Shown here: one piece after another, positions 1-5,384 of the stretch
How the letters are laid out: each line of letters opens with the position of its first letter
Numbering within the stretch: position 1 is the first letter of the stretch
Assembly: GCA_015494385.1 (NCBI GenBank)
Contig: WGBJ01000075.1
Coordinates: 1-7,878 of the forward strand
Length of the DNA: 7,878 nt
Reading direction: 5' to 3'
From: Marinosulfonomonas sp.
GTDB lineage: Bacteria; Pseudomonadota; Alphaproteobacteria; Rhodobacterales; Rhodobacteraceae
Notes under the pieces: generated by a model
Told to the model about the DNA's origin: nothing
Database searches by the model: none
The model's input: the letters and a program-made list of their open reading frames with translations, nothing else
Translations under genes and position numbers: made by a program

Positions 1-161
1 ATCATGTCGAATTCCAGCCCCGACAGGATACGGCGCGCATGTTCGGCATCCCGCGCGGCGGTCACCCAGAATCCGTGGCGGATCAGGAATTTCTGCAACA
101 GCCCGCGAATGCGTTCGTCATCGTCAATGATCAGCAGGTGTGCTTCGGGGGTGTCGTTCAT
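1..161 (-). CDS. petR: Response regulator receiver domain, partial (PetR-like)
   Basis: Only the first 53 codons are in the window; the gene runs off the left edge. The translation starts MNDTPEAHLLIIDDDERIR, a typical receiver-domain opening: a hydrophobic first beta strand (LLII) followed by the acidic cluster DDDE (residues 13-16) that helps bind Mg2+. The fragment ends at LEFDM, just before the expected phospho-acceptor Asp strand. The output domain is not visible; an OmpR-type winged helix would be expected. A very strong Shine-Dalgarno (AGGAGG on the minus strand, 169-174) lies inside the end of the upstream gene, and the ATG overlaps that gene's TGA stop (TGATG), so the two are probably translationally coupled. 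The symbol rests on the petP-petR arrangement known from Rhodobacter capsulatus, where PetR is an OmpR-type regulator encoded near the cytochrome bc1 genes. The receiver call is firm; the symbol is inferred. Confidence 0.85.
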   Translation of the reverse strand, partial: MNDTPEAHLLIIDDDERIRGLLQKFLIRHGFWVTAARDAEHARRILSGLEFDM

Positions 162-661
162 CACTCACCCTCCTTTAAGGATTTGAAGTAGCGACGGTAC
201 TCCGGCTCCATCATTGCCTCAAGCACTTTGCGAAATCCGGCCACTGCGTCCGGTCCGACCGCGCGGTAAGCATCGCGCATACGCTTGCGTTGGGCGTCGG
301 ACAGTTCACGTTCCAGCGCAATGCCTGCCTCGGTCAGGTACAGGTGGCGTTCGCGTTTGTCGCGGGTGCCAACACGGCTTTCGACCAGTCCGTCCTCGAT
401 CAGGGTGCGCAGCACGCGGTTCAGCGATTGTTTGGTCACCCCCAGAATACCCAGAAGGTTATTGACCGTGGTGCCGGGGCTGCGGTGGATGAAATGCACA
501 GCGCGGTGATGCGCCCGACCATAGGAGTAATTGTTCAGTATCCTATCCGGATCGGCGGTGAATCCGCGATAGGCAAAGAACATCGCTTCTATCCCCTTGC
601 GCAATTGCTCATCCGTCAGGAACAACAGCGCCTCGCCCCCCGATCTTGCATCTTGCGCCAT
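161..661 (-). CDS. petP: MarR-family winged-helix regulator (PetP-like)
   Basis: A 166-residue MarR-type transcriptional regulator, the usual length for the family. Residues about 20-60 form the N-terminal dimerisation helices and hold the segment YGRAHHRAVHFIHR. The winged helix-turn-helix covers about 63-110: GTTVNNLLGILGVTKQSLNR contains the recognition helix, and the wing is the charged segment GTRDKRERHLYLTEAG. Charged C-terminal helices complete the dimer arm. The start is ATG at 661, with AGGGGG (minus strand of 666-671) as ribosome binding site. Its stop overlaps the response-regulator start by one base. On the minus strand upstream are a -35-like TTGGAA (726-721) and a -10-like TAAAAT (703-698) with 17-bp spacing. 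It is divergent from ilvE across a region with repeated TTGCGCAA palindromes, which are plausible operators. Membership in MarR is firm; PetP identity rests on gene order and general resemblance; its ligand is unknown. Confidence 0.9.
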   Translation of the reverse strand: MAQDARSGGEALLFLTDEQLRKGIEAMFFAYRGFTADPDRILNNYSYGRAHHRAVHFIHRSPGTTVNNLLGILGVTKQSLNRVLRTLIEDGLVESRVGTRDKRERHLYLTEAGIALERELSDAQRKRMRDAYRAVGPDAVAGFRKVLEAMMEPEYRRYFKSLKEGE

Positions 662-697
662 AATACCCCCTAATCACGTTTTCTTTCGGTTTGCCTG

Positions 698-726
698 ATT
701 TTACGTCAGTGTTGTTGACATTCCAA
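698..726 (-). promoter_or_regulatory. Candidate petP promoter
   Basis: On the minus strand TTGGAA (726-721) and TAAAAT (703-698) are separated by 17 bp, matching the sigma-70-type consensus at 4 of 6 and 5 of 6 positions. Transcription would begin near 691, leaving a leader of about 30 bases. This is pattern matching only. Confidence 0.4.
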
Positions 727-743
727 GAATCAATTCGTAACAA
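715..743 (+). promoter_or_regulatory. Candidate ilvE promoter overlapping the petP promoter
   Basis: A perfect -35 hexamer TTGACA (715-720) is followed after 17 bp by a weak -10-like TAACAA (738-743). It overlaps the opposing petP promoter, so the two polymerases would compete. An alternative -10, TATTAT at 762-767, has no good -35 at the right distance. If the first choice is correct, transcription starts near 750, just upstream of the TTGCGCAA repeats. Confidence 0.35.
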
Positions 744-750
744 TCCACAG

Positions 751-795
751 ATTTTGCGCAATATTATGCCCCATGCGGACCTATTTTGCGCAATA
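751..795 (+). repeat. 13-bp direct repeat with TTGCGCAA palindrome, candidate operator pair
   Basis: ATTTTGCGCAATA occurs exactly at 751-763 and again at 783-795, a 32-bp period (about three helical turns). Each copy contains the 8-bp palindrome TTGCGCAA (754-761 and 786-793). A degenerate version, TTGCGCCATAATA (653-665), overlaps the start codon of the MarR gene. Duplicated palindromes on one face of the helix between a regulator and its divergent neighbour are typical of dimeric regulators. The repeat is seen directly; binding by the adjacent MarR protein is inferred. Confidence 0.6.
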
Positions 796-845
796 AATGA
801 AAAACTGAAGGCCGAAGATCGGCGATGATCGGAAAGGACGACCCA

Positions 846-1715
846 ATGTCAGGCGCATATGATGACCGCGATGGAACCATCTGGATGGACGGGATGATGA
901 CCCGCTGGCGCGATGCCAAGGTCCATATTCTGACCCATGCGATGCACTATGCTTCAAGCGTGTTTGAAGGCGAGCGCGCCTACAACGGCAAGATTTTCAA
1001 AAGCCGTGAACATTCCGAGCGGTTGCATAAATCCGCAAAACTGATTGATTTTGAAATCCAGTGGAGCGTGGATGAAATCGAACAGGTCAAGGCACAGGTT
1101 TTGCGTGCCTCGCGTCTGAAAGATGCTTACGTTCGGGCCATCGCATGGCGTGGTGCCGGCGAGGATATGGGGGTCGCCTCGGCCCGCAATCCGGTCCATC
1201 TGGCGATTGCGGCGTGGGAGTGGGGCGCCTATTACGGCGACGCCAAAACCAAGGGCGCAAAGCTGGACATTTCCAAGTGGAAACGCCCCAGCCCCGAAAC
1301 CATCCCCTGCGAGGCCAAGGCGGCCGGTCTCTATATGATCTGCACCATGTCCAAGCACGCGGCCGAGGCCAAGGGATGTTCAGATGCGATGATGTTCGAC
1401 TATCGCGGTTATGTGGCCGAAGCCACGGGTGCGAATATCTTTTTCGTCAAGGATGGCGAAGTGCACACGCCCACACCCGACTGTTTCCTGAACGGAATCA
1501 CGCGGCAAACGGTGATCGGTATGTTGCAGGAAAAAGGCATCAAGGTGCACGAGCGCCACATCATGCCCGAGGAACTGGAAGGGTTCGAGCAATGCTGGCT
1601 GACCGGCACCGCCGCCGAGGTGACGCCGGTGGGGCAGATTGGCGATTATAATTTCGAGGTCGGAGCCCTTGCGCGCGACATCGCTGCGGATTACGAGAAA
1701 CTGGTGCGGGAGTAA
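846..1715 (+). CDS. ilvE: Branched-chain amino acid aminotransferase
   Basis: A PLP-dependent class IV aminotransferase that interconverts Leu, Ile and Val with their 2-oxo acids, the last step of branched-chain amino acid synthesis, in the cytoplasm. From ATG 846 it has 289 residues, close to the usual bacterial length. Visible motifs: FEGERAYNG (41-49), the catalytic Lys158 within PCEAKAAGLY, the cofactor-binding stretch YVAEATGANIFF with Glu192 facing the pyridine nitrogen, GITRQTV (217-223), and the phosphate-binding GTAAEVTPV (254-262). An in-frame ATG at 825 would add seven residues, but GGAAAGGA (831-838) sits seven bases before 846 and would lie inside that extension, so 846 is preferred. 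It is divergent from the MarR gene and is followed after 39 bases by a Dabb-family gene on the same strand. The substrate class is assigned by resemblance to IlvE; a related class IV aminotransferase is less likely. Confidence 0.93.
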   Translation: MSGAYDDRDGTIWMDGMMTRWRDAKVHILTHAMHYASSVFEGERAYNGKIFKSREHSERLHKSAKLIDFEIQWSVDEIEQVKAQVLRASRLKDAYVRAIAWRGAGEDMGVASARNPVHLAIAAWEWGAYYGDAKTKGAKLDISKWKRPSPETIPCEAKAAGLYMICTMSKHAAEAKGCSDAMMFDYRGYVAEATGANIFFVKDGEVHTPTPDCFLNGITRQTVIGMLQEKGIKVHERHIMPEELEGFEQCWLTGTAAEVTPVGQIGDYNFEVGALARDIAADYEKLVRE

Positions 1716-1740
1716 CCGCGCCCCTCGTTAATTCTCACAG

Positions 1741-1757
1741 CATTGAGGCCCTCAATG
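1741..1757 (+). promoter_or_regulatory. Perfect 17-bp dyad over the RBS and start codon of the Dabb gene
   Basis: CATTGAGG-C-CCTCAATG has 8-base arms around one central base. The left arm contains the GAGG ribosome-binding core (1745-1748) and the right arm contains the ATG (1755-1757). In RNA it could fold as a 7-bp stem with a GCC loop that hides both the ribosome site and the initiator. In DNA it could be a symmetric protein site. No T-tract follows, so it is unlikely to be a terminator for ilvE. Confidence 0.55.
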
Positions 1758-2051
1758 ATACGTCACATCGTGTTCTTTAGCGCAAAGAACAAGGACGACA
1801 TCGGGGATATTCTGGCGGGTCTGCGGATCCTGCGGGATATCCCCCACGCCACCACGTTGGAAATTGAACCGAACCTGCATTCCGACGATTTGTCGGATGC
1901 GGTTGACGTGGTGGTTTACGGCGAATTTGCGGACGAAGCCGCACTGGCCGCCTATAAGGCGCATCCGCTTTATCAGGATTCCATTCAGCGCGTCCGCCCC
2001 TTGCGCGAATTGCGCATGGCTGCCGATTTCCAAAGCCCGTTCACCAAATAA
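1755..2051 (+). CDS. Dabb (stress-responsive alpha/beta-barrel) family protein
   Basis: A 98-residue protein with the hallmarks of the dimeric ferredoxin-like Dabb fold: an opening strand MIRHIVFFSAK, a helix at about 14-28, a central strand DVVVYGEFAD (51-60), and the conserved segment AYKAHPLYQ (66-74) before the last helix and strand. The family is cytoplasmic and dimeric; some members are enzymes (olivetolic acid cyclase is one), but most bacterial members have no known reaction, and none is assigned here. ATG 1755 is chosen over an in-frame TTG at 1743 because GAGG (1745-1748) is six bases upstream and the MIRH opening fits the family. It follows ilvE by 39 bases with no visible terminator, so co-transcription is likely. 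The start lies in a perfect dyad that may control translation. Confidence 0.8.
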   Translation: MIRHIVFFSAKNKDDIGDILAGLRILRDIPHATTLEIEPNLHSDDLSDAVDVVVYGEFADEAALAAYKAHPLYQDSIQRVRPLRELRMAADFQSPFTK

Positions 2052-2080
2052 CAACCCTTGCGGCCTAGGGTCGGGGTGTT

Positions 2081-2518
2081 ATGGAAATCAAGAACAGCTC
2101 GATCCTGATTGCAATTATCATTGTGATCGCTTTGCCCGCGACCACGATGGTTGTGGCCTATATGCTGACAAAAAACCCTGCCCTGCGCCCCCTTGCCCGC
2201 ACCCTGAATGACGAGGCGATCTATCGGGGCGAGGCGGTGGCGGTTGAAATCGTCGCGCATATCCGCTGGACCACGGGGCGGCAGAAATCCTTTACCCGGC
2301 GGGAATTGTCGAATGTGGTGCAACGCGCGTTCCGTGCCCACGGGGTAACGGCGCGGGTGGTGTTCGAAACGGTGAACAGTGCTGATCCTGTGACCATTAC
2401 CTATCGGGTCGGCCGCAATACAATCGGACCTTCACGGATCAACAAGGCCGGGGATACGGTAAGCAACGCAGTGGCCGTTTACCGGATGTACCAGATGTCG
2501 GCACCGGTTCGAAGGTAG
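2081..2518 (+). CDS. Conserved-looking single-span membrane protein, function unknown
   Basis: I do not recognise the family. The 145-residue product has a strongly hydrophobic N-terminal segment (about residues 7-28, rich in Ile, Val and Ala) with no convincing signal-peptidase site, which suggests a membrane anchor. The remaining soluble part of about 115 residues is mixed alpha/beta: a helix with ARTLNDEAIYRGEAVAVEIV, a basic stretch FTRRELSNVVQRAFRAHG, then strands VTARVVFETV and VTITYRVG. Charges either side of the span are similar, so topology is unclear. Start ATG 2081 has AGGG (2067-2070) and GGGG (2073-2076) upstream, neither ideal. Codon use matches the neighbours. It starts 29 bases after the Dabb gene, so it is probably the last gene of an ilvE transcript, and a terminator-like hairpin follows its stop. 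Confidence 0.75.
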   Translation: MEIKNSSILIAIIIVIALPATTMVVAYMLTKNPALRPLARTLNDEAIYRGEAVAVEIVAHIRWTTGRQKSFTRRELSNVVQRAFRAHGVTARVVFETVNSADPVTITYRVGRNTIGPSRINKAGDTVSNAVAVYRMYQMSAPVRR

Positions 2519-2529
2519 GTTTAAACCCC

Positions 2530-2561
2530 GCCCGCTGGATGTTCTGGCGGGCAGGATTTTC
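2530..2561 (+). terminator. Probable bidirectional intrinsic terminator
   Basis: GCCCGC (2530-2535) pairs with GCGGGC (2547-2552) around an 11-base loop, followed on the plus strand by AGGATTTTCT with a short T-run. On the minus strand the same stem is followed by GGGGTTTAAA. It lies between the plus-strand membrane-protein gene (stop at 2518) and the convergent barrel gene (stop at 2585), where a shared terminator is expected. The T-tracts are weak. Confidence 0.5.
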
Positions 2562-2584
2562 TGTTCGGGGATATATTCTGTGAT

Positions 2585-3214
2585 CTAGAACTTCAGGATA
2601 TAACCGATTTTGAAAGTTGTGGCCTGATAGCTGGGATCAGCGGCAAACCCGCTGGGGGCCGTCGGTTTTGTCACCGAATGGGAAAAATCGTCATAGATAA
2701 TCTCGCCACGGAGCATCGTGCGTTCGGAAAGGGCTTTTTGCAGGCCCAGACTCACCGTCACCCCCGAACTAACACCGCGATCACGACTTGCGGGCCCGGG
2801 GCCGACAGCACCTTTGCCGGTCATAAAACCGATACCGGCTGTACCGAACCATTCCAGGCCATTGTTTAGGCTTTGCCCGTAAACACCACGCAGGCGGATG
2901 GTTGCATCGCGTTCGCAATAATATGGCGCACTTGCGCTGATCGTGCACGGGATGCCGCTGGAATCCTCGAAGTCACTGTTTAGGAACAAGTCGATATCGG
3001 CCTCGGGGCCGAAAAACGCCGTGCCTTTTTCAAAGCGATAGCCAAAGGTGAGGCCGATAGCCGCCGTATTTTCAGTGCTTTCATAGATAGACCGGAAAGT
3101 CGAACTCGCGTCGCTATAAGAAATGTTGCCGCCAAGATAAAATCCGGTGTCCGCATATGCGACGCTTCCTGAAACAAGGATCGAGGTCGACAGGATCAGG
3201 GTTTTGATAGTCAT
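2585..3214 (-). CDS. Small outer-membrane beta-barrel protein (paralogue 1)
   Basis: A 209-residue secreted protein. The signal peptide is clear: MTIK, a hydrophobic core LILSTSILVSGSV, then AYA with cleavage expected after Ala21. The mature part shows alternating amphipathic strands rich in Gly and aromatics (FYLGGNISY, AAIGLTFGYRF, TIRLRGVYG, GVTVSLGLQ, MLRGEIIYDDF) and ends TTFKIGYILKF, with the terminal Phe typical of barrel proteins recognised by BAM. About eight strands fit the length, as in the Opa/OmpA-like small barrels. Cys90 and Cys100 are spaced C-x9-C in a predicted loop and may form a disulfide. The start ATG 3214 has GGAGAT six bases upstream. It is paralogous to the minus-strand gene at 3756-4394; by hand count the mature net charge here is about -5, against +12 there. 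Its role (pore, adhesion or structural) is not determinable from sequence. Confidence 0.8.
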   Translation of the reverse strand: MTIKTLILSTSILVSGSVAYADTGFYLGGNISYSDASSTFRSIYESTENTAAIGLTFGYRFEKGTAFFGPEADIDLFLNSDFEDSSGIPCTISASAPYYCERDATIRLRGVYGQSLNNGLEWFGTAGIGFMTGKGAVGPGPASRDRGVSSGVTVSLGLQKALSERTMLRGEIIYDDFSHSVTKPTAPSGFAADPSYQATTFKIGYILKF

Positions 3215-3491
3215 AATGGTATCTCCGATAGTCCAATAATGGCAAAAATGGCCGCACTCGCAAATATTTTACTATATGGTCTAAATATATCCTCGGGAAA
3301 TAGGTCGCAACAATAAATAACGCAATAAAATCGATGAATGTATCGGGATTTCAAGCCGGATGTGATCGGGATATTTGAGCCTGATTACAAAGCGGAAACC
3401 GGCAAGACCGGATGTTGTCGGGAAATAGCCAGGGGCTGGTCGTAACGGAACAAAGAATGTAAACATTCCTAAAACGGGAAGGACGGGATTC
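3215..3491. other. Divergent intergenic region between barrel 1 and the DUF167 gene
   Basis: This 277-base gap holds no credible gene. The half nearest the barrel gene is AT-rich. On the minus strand it contains -10-like TATAGT (3276-3271) and TATATT (3289-3284), with only poor -35 matches, so the barrel promoter lies here but cannot be fixed. Near the other end is a dyad GAATGT-AA-ACATTC (3455-3468), 23 bases before the TTG start of the DUF167 gene, and a ribosome binding site GGAAGGA (3477-3483). Confidence 0.45.
3455..3468 (+). promoter_or_regulatory. GAATGT-AA-ACATTC dyad, possible operator
   Basis: A perfect inverted repeat with 6-base arms around AA lies 23 bases before the TTG start of the DUF167 gene. 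It has no T-tract and little GC, so it resembles a protein-binding site more than a terminator. No regulator is assigned. Confidence 0.3.
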
Positions 3492-3746
3492 TTGGAGAAG
3501 GCTGCGCTATCGCATCTGGCAACCGGCGGGGCCGAGATTGCCGTTCGGGTGACCCCCAAGGCATCGCGAAACCGCATTACCTGCGAAGATGGCAATATCC
3601 GCGTTTATGTCACCACAGTGCCCGAAGGCGGAAAAGCAACCAAAGAGGTGGCAAAACTTTTGGCCCGTGCTTTGGGCGTGCCCAAATCGCACCTGACCCT
3701 GATTCGCGGTGCAACCTCGCGGGACAAGGTTTTCAGGGTCGGATAA
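3492..3746 (+). CDS. DUF167/YggU (UPF0235) family protein
   Basis: An 84-residue cytoplasmic protein of the small DUF167 family, which is widespread in bacteria and whose biochemical role is not established. Family signatures are seen in order: AEIAVRVTPKASRN (14-27), a strand IRVYVTTVPEGGKATKEVAK (36-55), and LARALGVPKSHLTLIRGATS (57-76), then a final basic strand DKVFRV. Length is near the family's usual 80-100 residues. The reading frame has no ATG between the upstream in-frame stop (3426-3428) and the conserved core, so TTG 3492 is the only sensible start; GGAAGGA (3477-3483) is eight bases upstream and supports it. The gene is embedded between two minus-strand barrel paralogues, and its stop lies nine bases from the end of the second one, with no room for a long terminator. 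Confidence 0.85.
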   Translation: MEKAALSHLATGGAEIAVRVTPKASRNRITCEDGNIRVYVTTVPEGGKATKEVAKLLARALGVPKSHLTLIRGATSRDKVFRVG

Positions 3747-3755
3747 ACAGGCACG

Positions 3756-4394
3756 CTAGAAATTCAGGCTGTAACTCACCTTGATTGTTGTAGCCTCGTA
3801 AGAGGGTGAATAACGCTCGCCGCTCGGGCCTATGGGGTGTTGAAGGATCAGGTCGTAATTGTCATAGACCACCTCGGCACGAAGCATTCCCGTCTTTAGA
3901 ATGCGGTATTGCACCCCCATACCAAGCGTAACACCGGCATTTATGCCCAAACTGATGCGGCCTTCCTGGATTGCCCCGTAACCTTTCATCACGCCCATAC
4001 CCAAAGCGGTATAAACTTCGCCTTGTTGCCCGATTTTACGGCCGAATATCCCCCGCATCCGATAGGTTGAACGCCGCGCGCAATAATAGGACGAGCGTTG
4101 GATGGCTTCGCAGTTTTGCGATGCTCTCATATTCGGAAACCATCCCCGCCTAAACCGTTCGATGTTGATTTCGGGGCCGTAAAAGAACCTGCCGTTCTCG
4201 TGCCGGTATCCAAGAACCATATCGTGACTTGCGCGTTTCCTTTGCACATATCGCTTCTCGTCCCGCAATCCGTGCGCTCCCATTATGCGATAGGAAAACC
4301 CGGTTCCGAAATAGTACTCTGTCTTGCTCTCTGCGTTGATCGGATTCGCAGATAGGTTGCCTGCAAGCAGGCATAGTGTCATTTTCTTTATCAT
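3756..4394 (-). CDS. Small outer-membrane beta-barrel protein (paralogue 2)
   Basis: A 212-residue relative of the barrel gene at 2585-3214. Shared landmarks are FYGPEINIE (71-79; FFGPEADID in the other), the YYC motif with C-x9-C spacing (Cys95, Cys105), YRMRGIFG, LRAEVVYDNY, and the C-terminal SPSYEATTIKVSYSLNF ending in Phe. The signal peptide is less clear: MIKKMTLCLLAGNLSANPINA has a short hydrophobic core and cleavage is predicted after Ala21. The mature chain is strongly basic by hand count (about 28 Lys/Arg against 16 Asp/Glu), unlike its acidic paralogue. The frame stays open upstream to 4826, but that stretch is antisense to the protease gene. ATG 4394 is chosen because GAGGA (minus strand of 4402-4406) is seven bases upstream and a signal peptide follows. 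It is divergent from the M48 lipoprotein gene. Function is unknown. Confidence 0.75.
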   Translation of the reverse strand: MIKKMTLCLLAGNLSANPINAESKTEYYFGTGFSYRIMGAHGLRDEKRYVQRKRASHDMVLGYRHENGRFFYGPEINIERFRRGWFPNMRASQNCEAIQRSSYYCARRSTYRMRGIFGRKIGQQGEVYTALGMGVMKGYGAIQEGRISLGINAGVTLGMGVQYRILKTGMLRAEVVYDNYDLILQHPIGPSGERYSPSYEATTIKVSYSLNF

Positions 4395-4642
4395 TTTCGT
4401 GTCCTCATACTGCGGTACGACCGTTATGGTTGATTCGCAGCTATCCCGAGTTGAGTTTACCGAATTAGTGTTGTTCCCCAATATAAATTTTCTGTCGACT
4501 GTGTTATCGGCAGGTTTCCGACACTTTTGTATCTTGCTTGCCAGTTCCGCAAAATTGTTCCGGTCAGAGTGTTGGCTGAGGGGTGGATAATGGTTCCATT
4601 TTTGATAGGGTCGGGAACAGGTTGCAAAAAGGACGAGTATAA
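4395..4642. other. Divergent intergenic region between barrel 2 and the M48 protease
   Basis: This 248-base gap must hold promoters for both neighbours. Candidate -10 elements are TATATT on the minus strand (4485-4480) and GATAAT on the plus strand (4586-4591), but neither has a convincing -35 at 16-18 bp. The base composition is more AT-rich than the flanking genes. I see no RNA gene, repeat or small ORF with a ribosome site in it. Confidence 0.4.
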
Positions 4643-5359
4643 ATGCGCAAATTTGGGATGCTGGTTGCAGTCTTGACTGTTGTTGGTTGCGTAGAGGCCA
4701 CCACCGAAAAACCGGCCGAGAAGGATTCGGTTCCGCCGCCGGTGCCTGTATCCGCGTTTGCGGCCACCAAGAATTCCAACATGCAGGATTTTCTGGCGGT
4801 CGTGCGTCGCATGGAACCAGTCGCACGGCGTGAATGTCGCCGTAAGGCTATTACCGCCAAATGCAACTTTTCAATCCTTATTGATAACCGCAAAGGGCAG
4901 CGCGCAAACGCCTATCAATCACTGGATGACAAAGACCGCCCGGTGATTGTTTTTACCCGTGCATTGATCAATGAAACCCGGAATCAGGATGAACTGGCCT
5001 TTGTGCTGGGGCACGAGGTTGCCCACCATATTCTGGAACACATATCGAAAACCCGCGACAGTGCCCTTGAGGGGTTTCTGGTTGGCGGACTTCAGGCCGC
5101 CGTCAAAGGGGGCGATGCCAAAGCGATTGAACGTGCGGAAAAGCGCAGTGCATTTATCGGAATTCGCAAGTATTCAAAACAATACGAGCTTGAGGCCGAT
5201 GCGTTGGGCACGATAATCACAGCCCGTTCAGGGTATGATCCGTTAAAGGGGGCGCAGTATTTCTACCGAATTCCCGATCCAGGTGACAAATATCTGGGTT
5301 CGCACCCCCGCAACTCGAAACGTCTGGAAATCGTTCGGCGCACGGCTGCCAAATTATAA
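4643..5359 (+). CDS. M48-family zinc metalloprotease lipoprotein
   Basis: A 238-residue periplasm-facing lipoprotein with a peptidase M48 catalytic domain. The N-terminus is a lipoprotein signal: MRKFGMLVAVLTVVGC, lipobox VVGC, lipidated Cys16; Val17 at +2 does not signal inner-membrane retention by the E. coli rule. A proline-rich linker (about 26-36) follows. The zinc site is complete: HEVAH (His124, Glu125, His128) and the third ligand Glu182 in YELEADALG, with the family's SHPRNSKR (220-227) near the end. Cys65 and Cys74 could form a disulfide. Relatives include LoiP and BepA, which act in envelope and outer-membrane protein quality control; no TPR domain is present, so it is closer in layout to LoiP. 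Start ATG 4643 has AAGGA nine bases upstream. It is divergent from a barrel gene and heads an operon-like run with the transporter and YigZ genes. Substrate is unknown. Confidence 0.88.
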   Translation: MRKFGMLVAVLTVVGCVEATTEKPAEKDSVPPPVPVSAFAATKNSNMQDFLAVVRRMEPVARRECRRKAITAKCNFSILIDNRKGQRANAYQSLDDKDRPVIVFTRALINETRNQDELAFVLGHEVAHHILEHISKTRDSALEGFLVGGLQAAVKGGDAKAIERAEKRSAFIGIRKYSKQYELEADALGTIITARSGYDPLKGAQYFYRIPDPGDKYLGSHPRNSKRLEIVRRTAAKL

Positions 5360-5384
5360 GTGAAATATTGAAGGTTAAGAAACT

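Noticed and set aside
597..604. Further TTGCGCAA copies inside coding sequence (597-604 and 7409-7416)
   Set aside because: They lie inside genes without the flanking ATT...ATA context of the intergenic pair, and are consistent with codon use.
825..845. Upstream in-frame ATG for ilvE
   Set aside because: It lacks a ribosome site, and the GGAAAGGA at 831-838 fits the ATG at 846.
3399..3411. CCGG-CAAGA-CCGG small inverted repeat
   Set aside because: Only 4-base arms and no T-tract; expected by chance in this composition.
3281..3595. 104-residue minus-strand ORF across the barrel-1/DUF167 gap
   Set aside because: It is antisense to the DUF167 start, has no plausible ribosome site and no recognisable features; a chance open frame.
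4395..4826. N-terminal extension of the barrel-2 reading frame to ATG 4826
   Set aside because: It is antisense to the M48 gene and the promoter region, has no family likeness, and a ribosome site plus signal peptide mark the true start at 4394.
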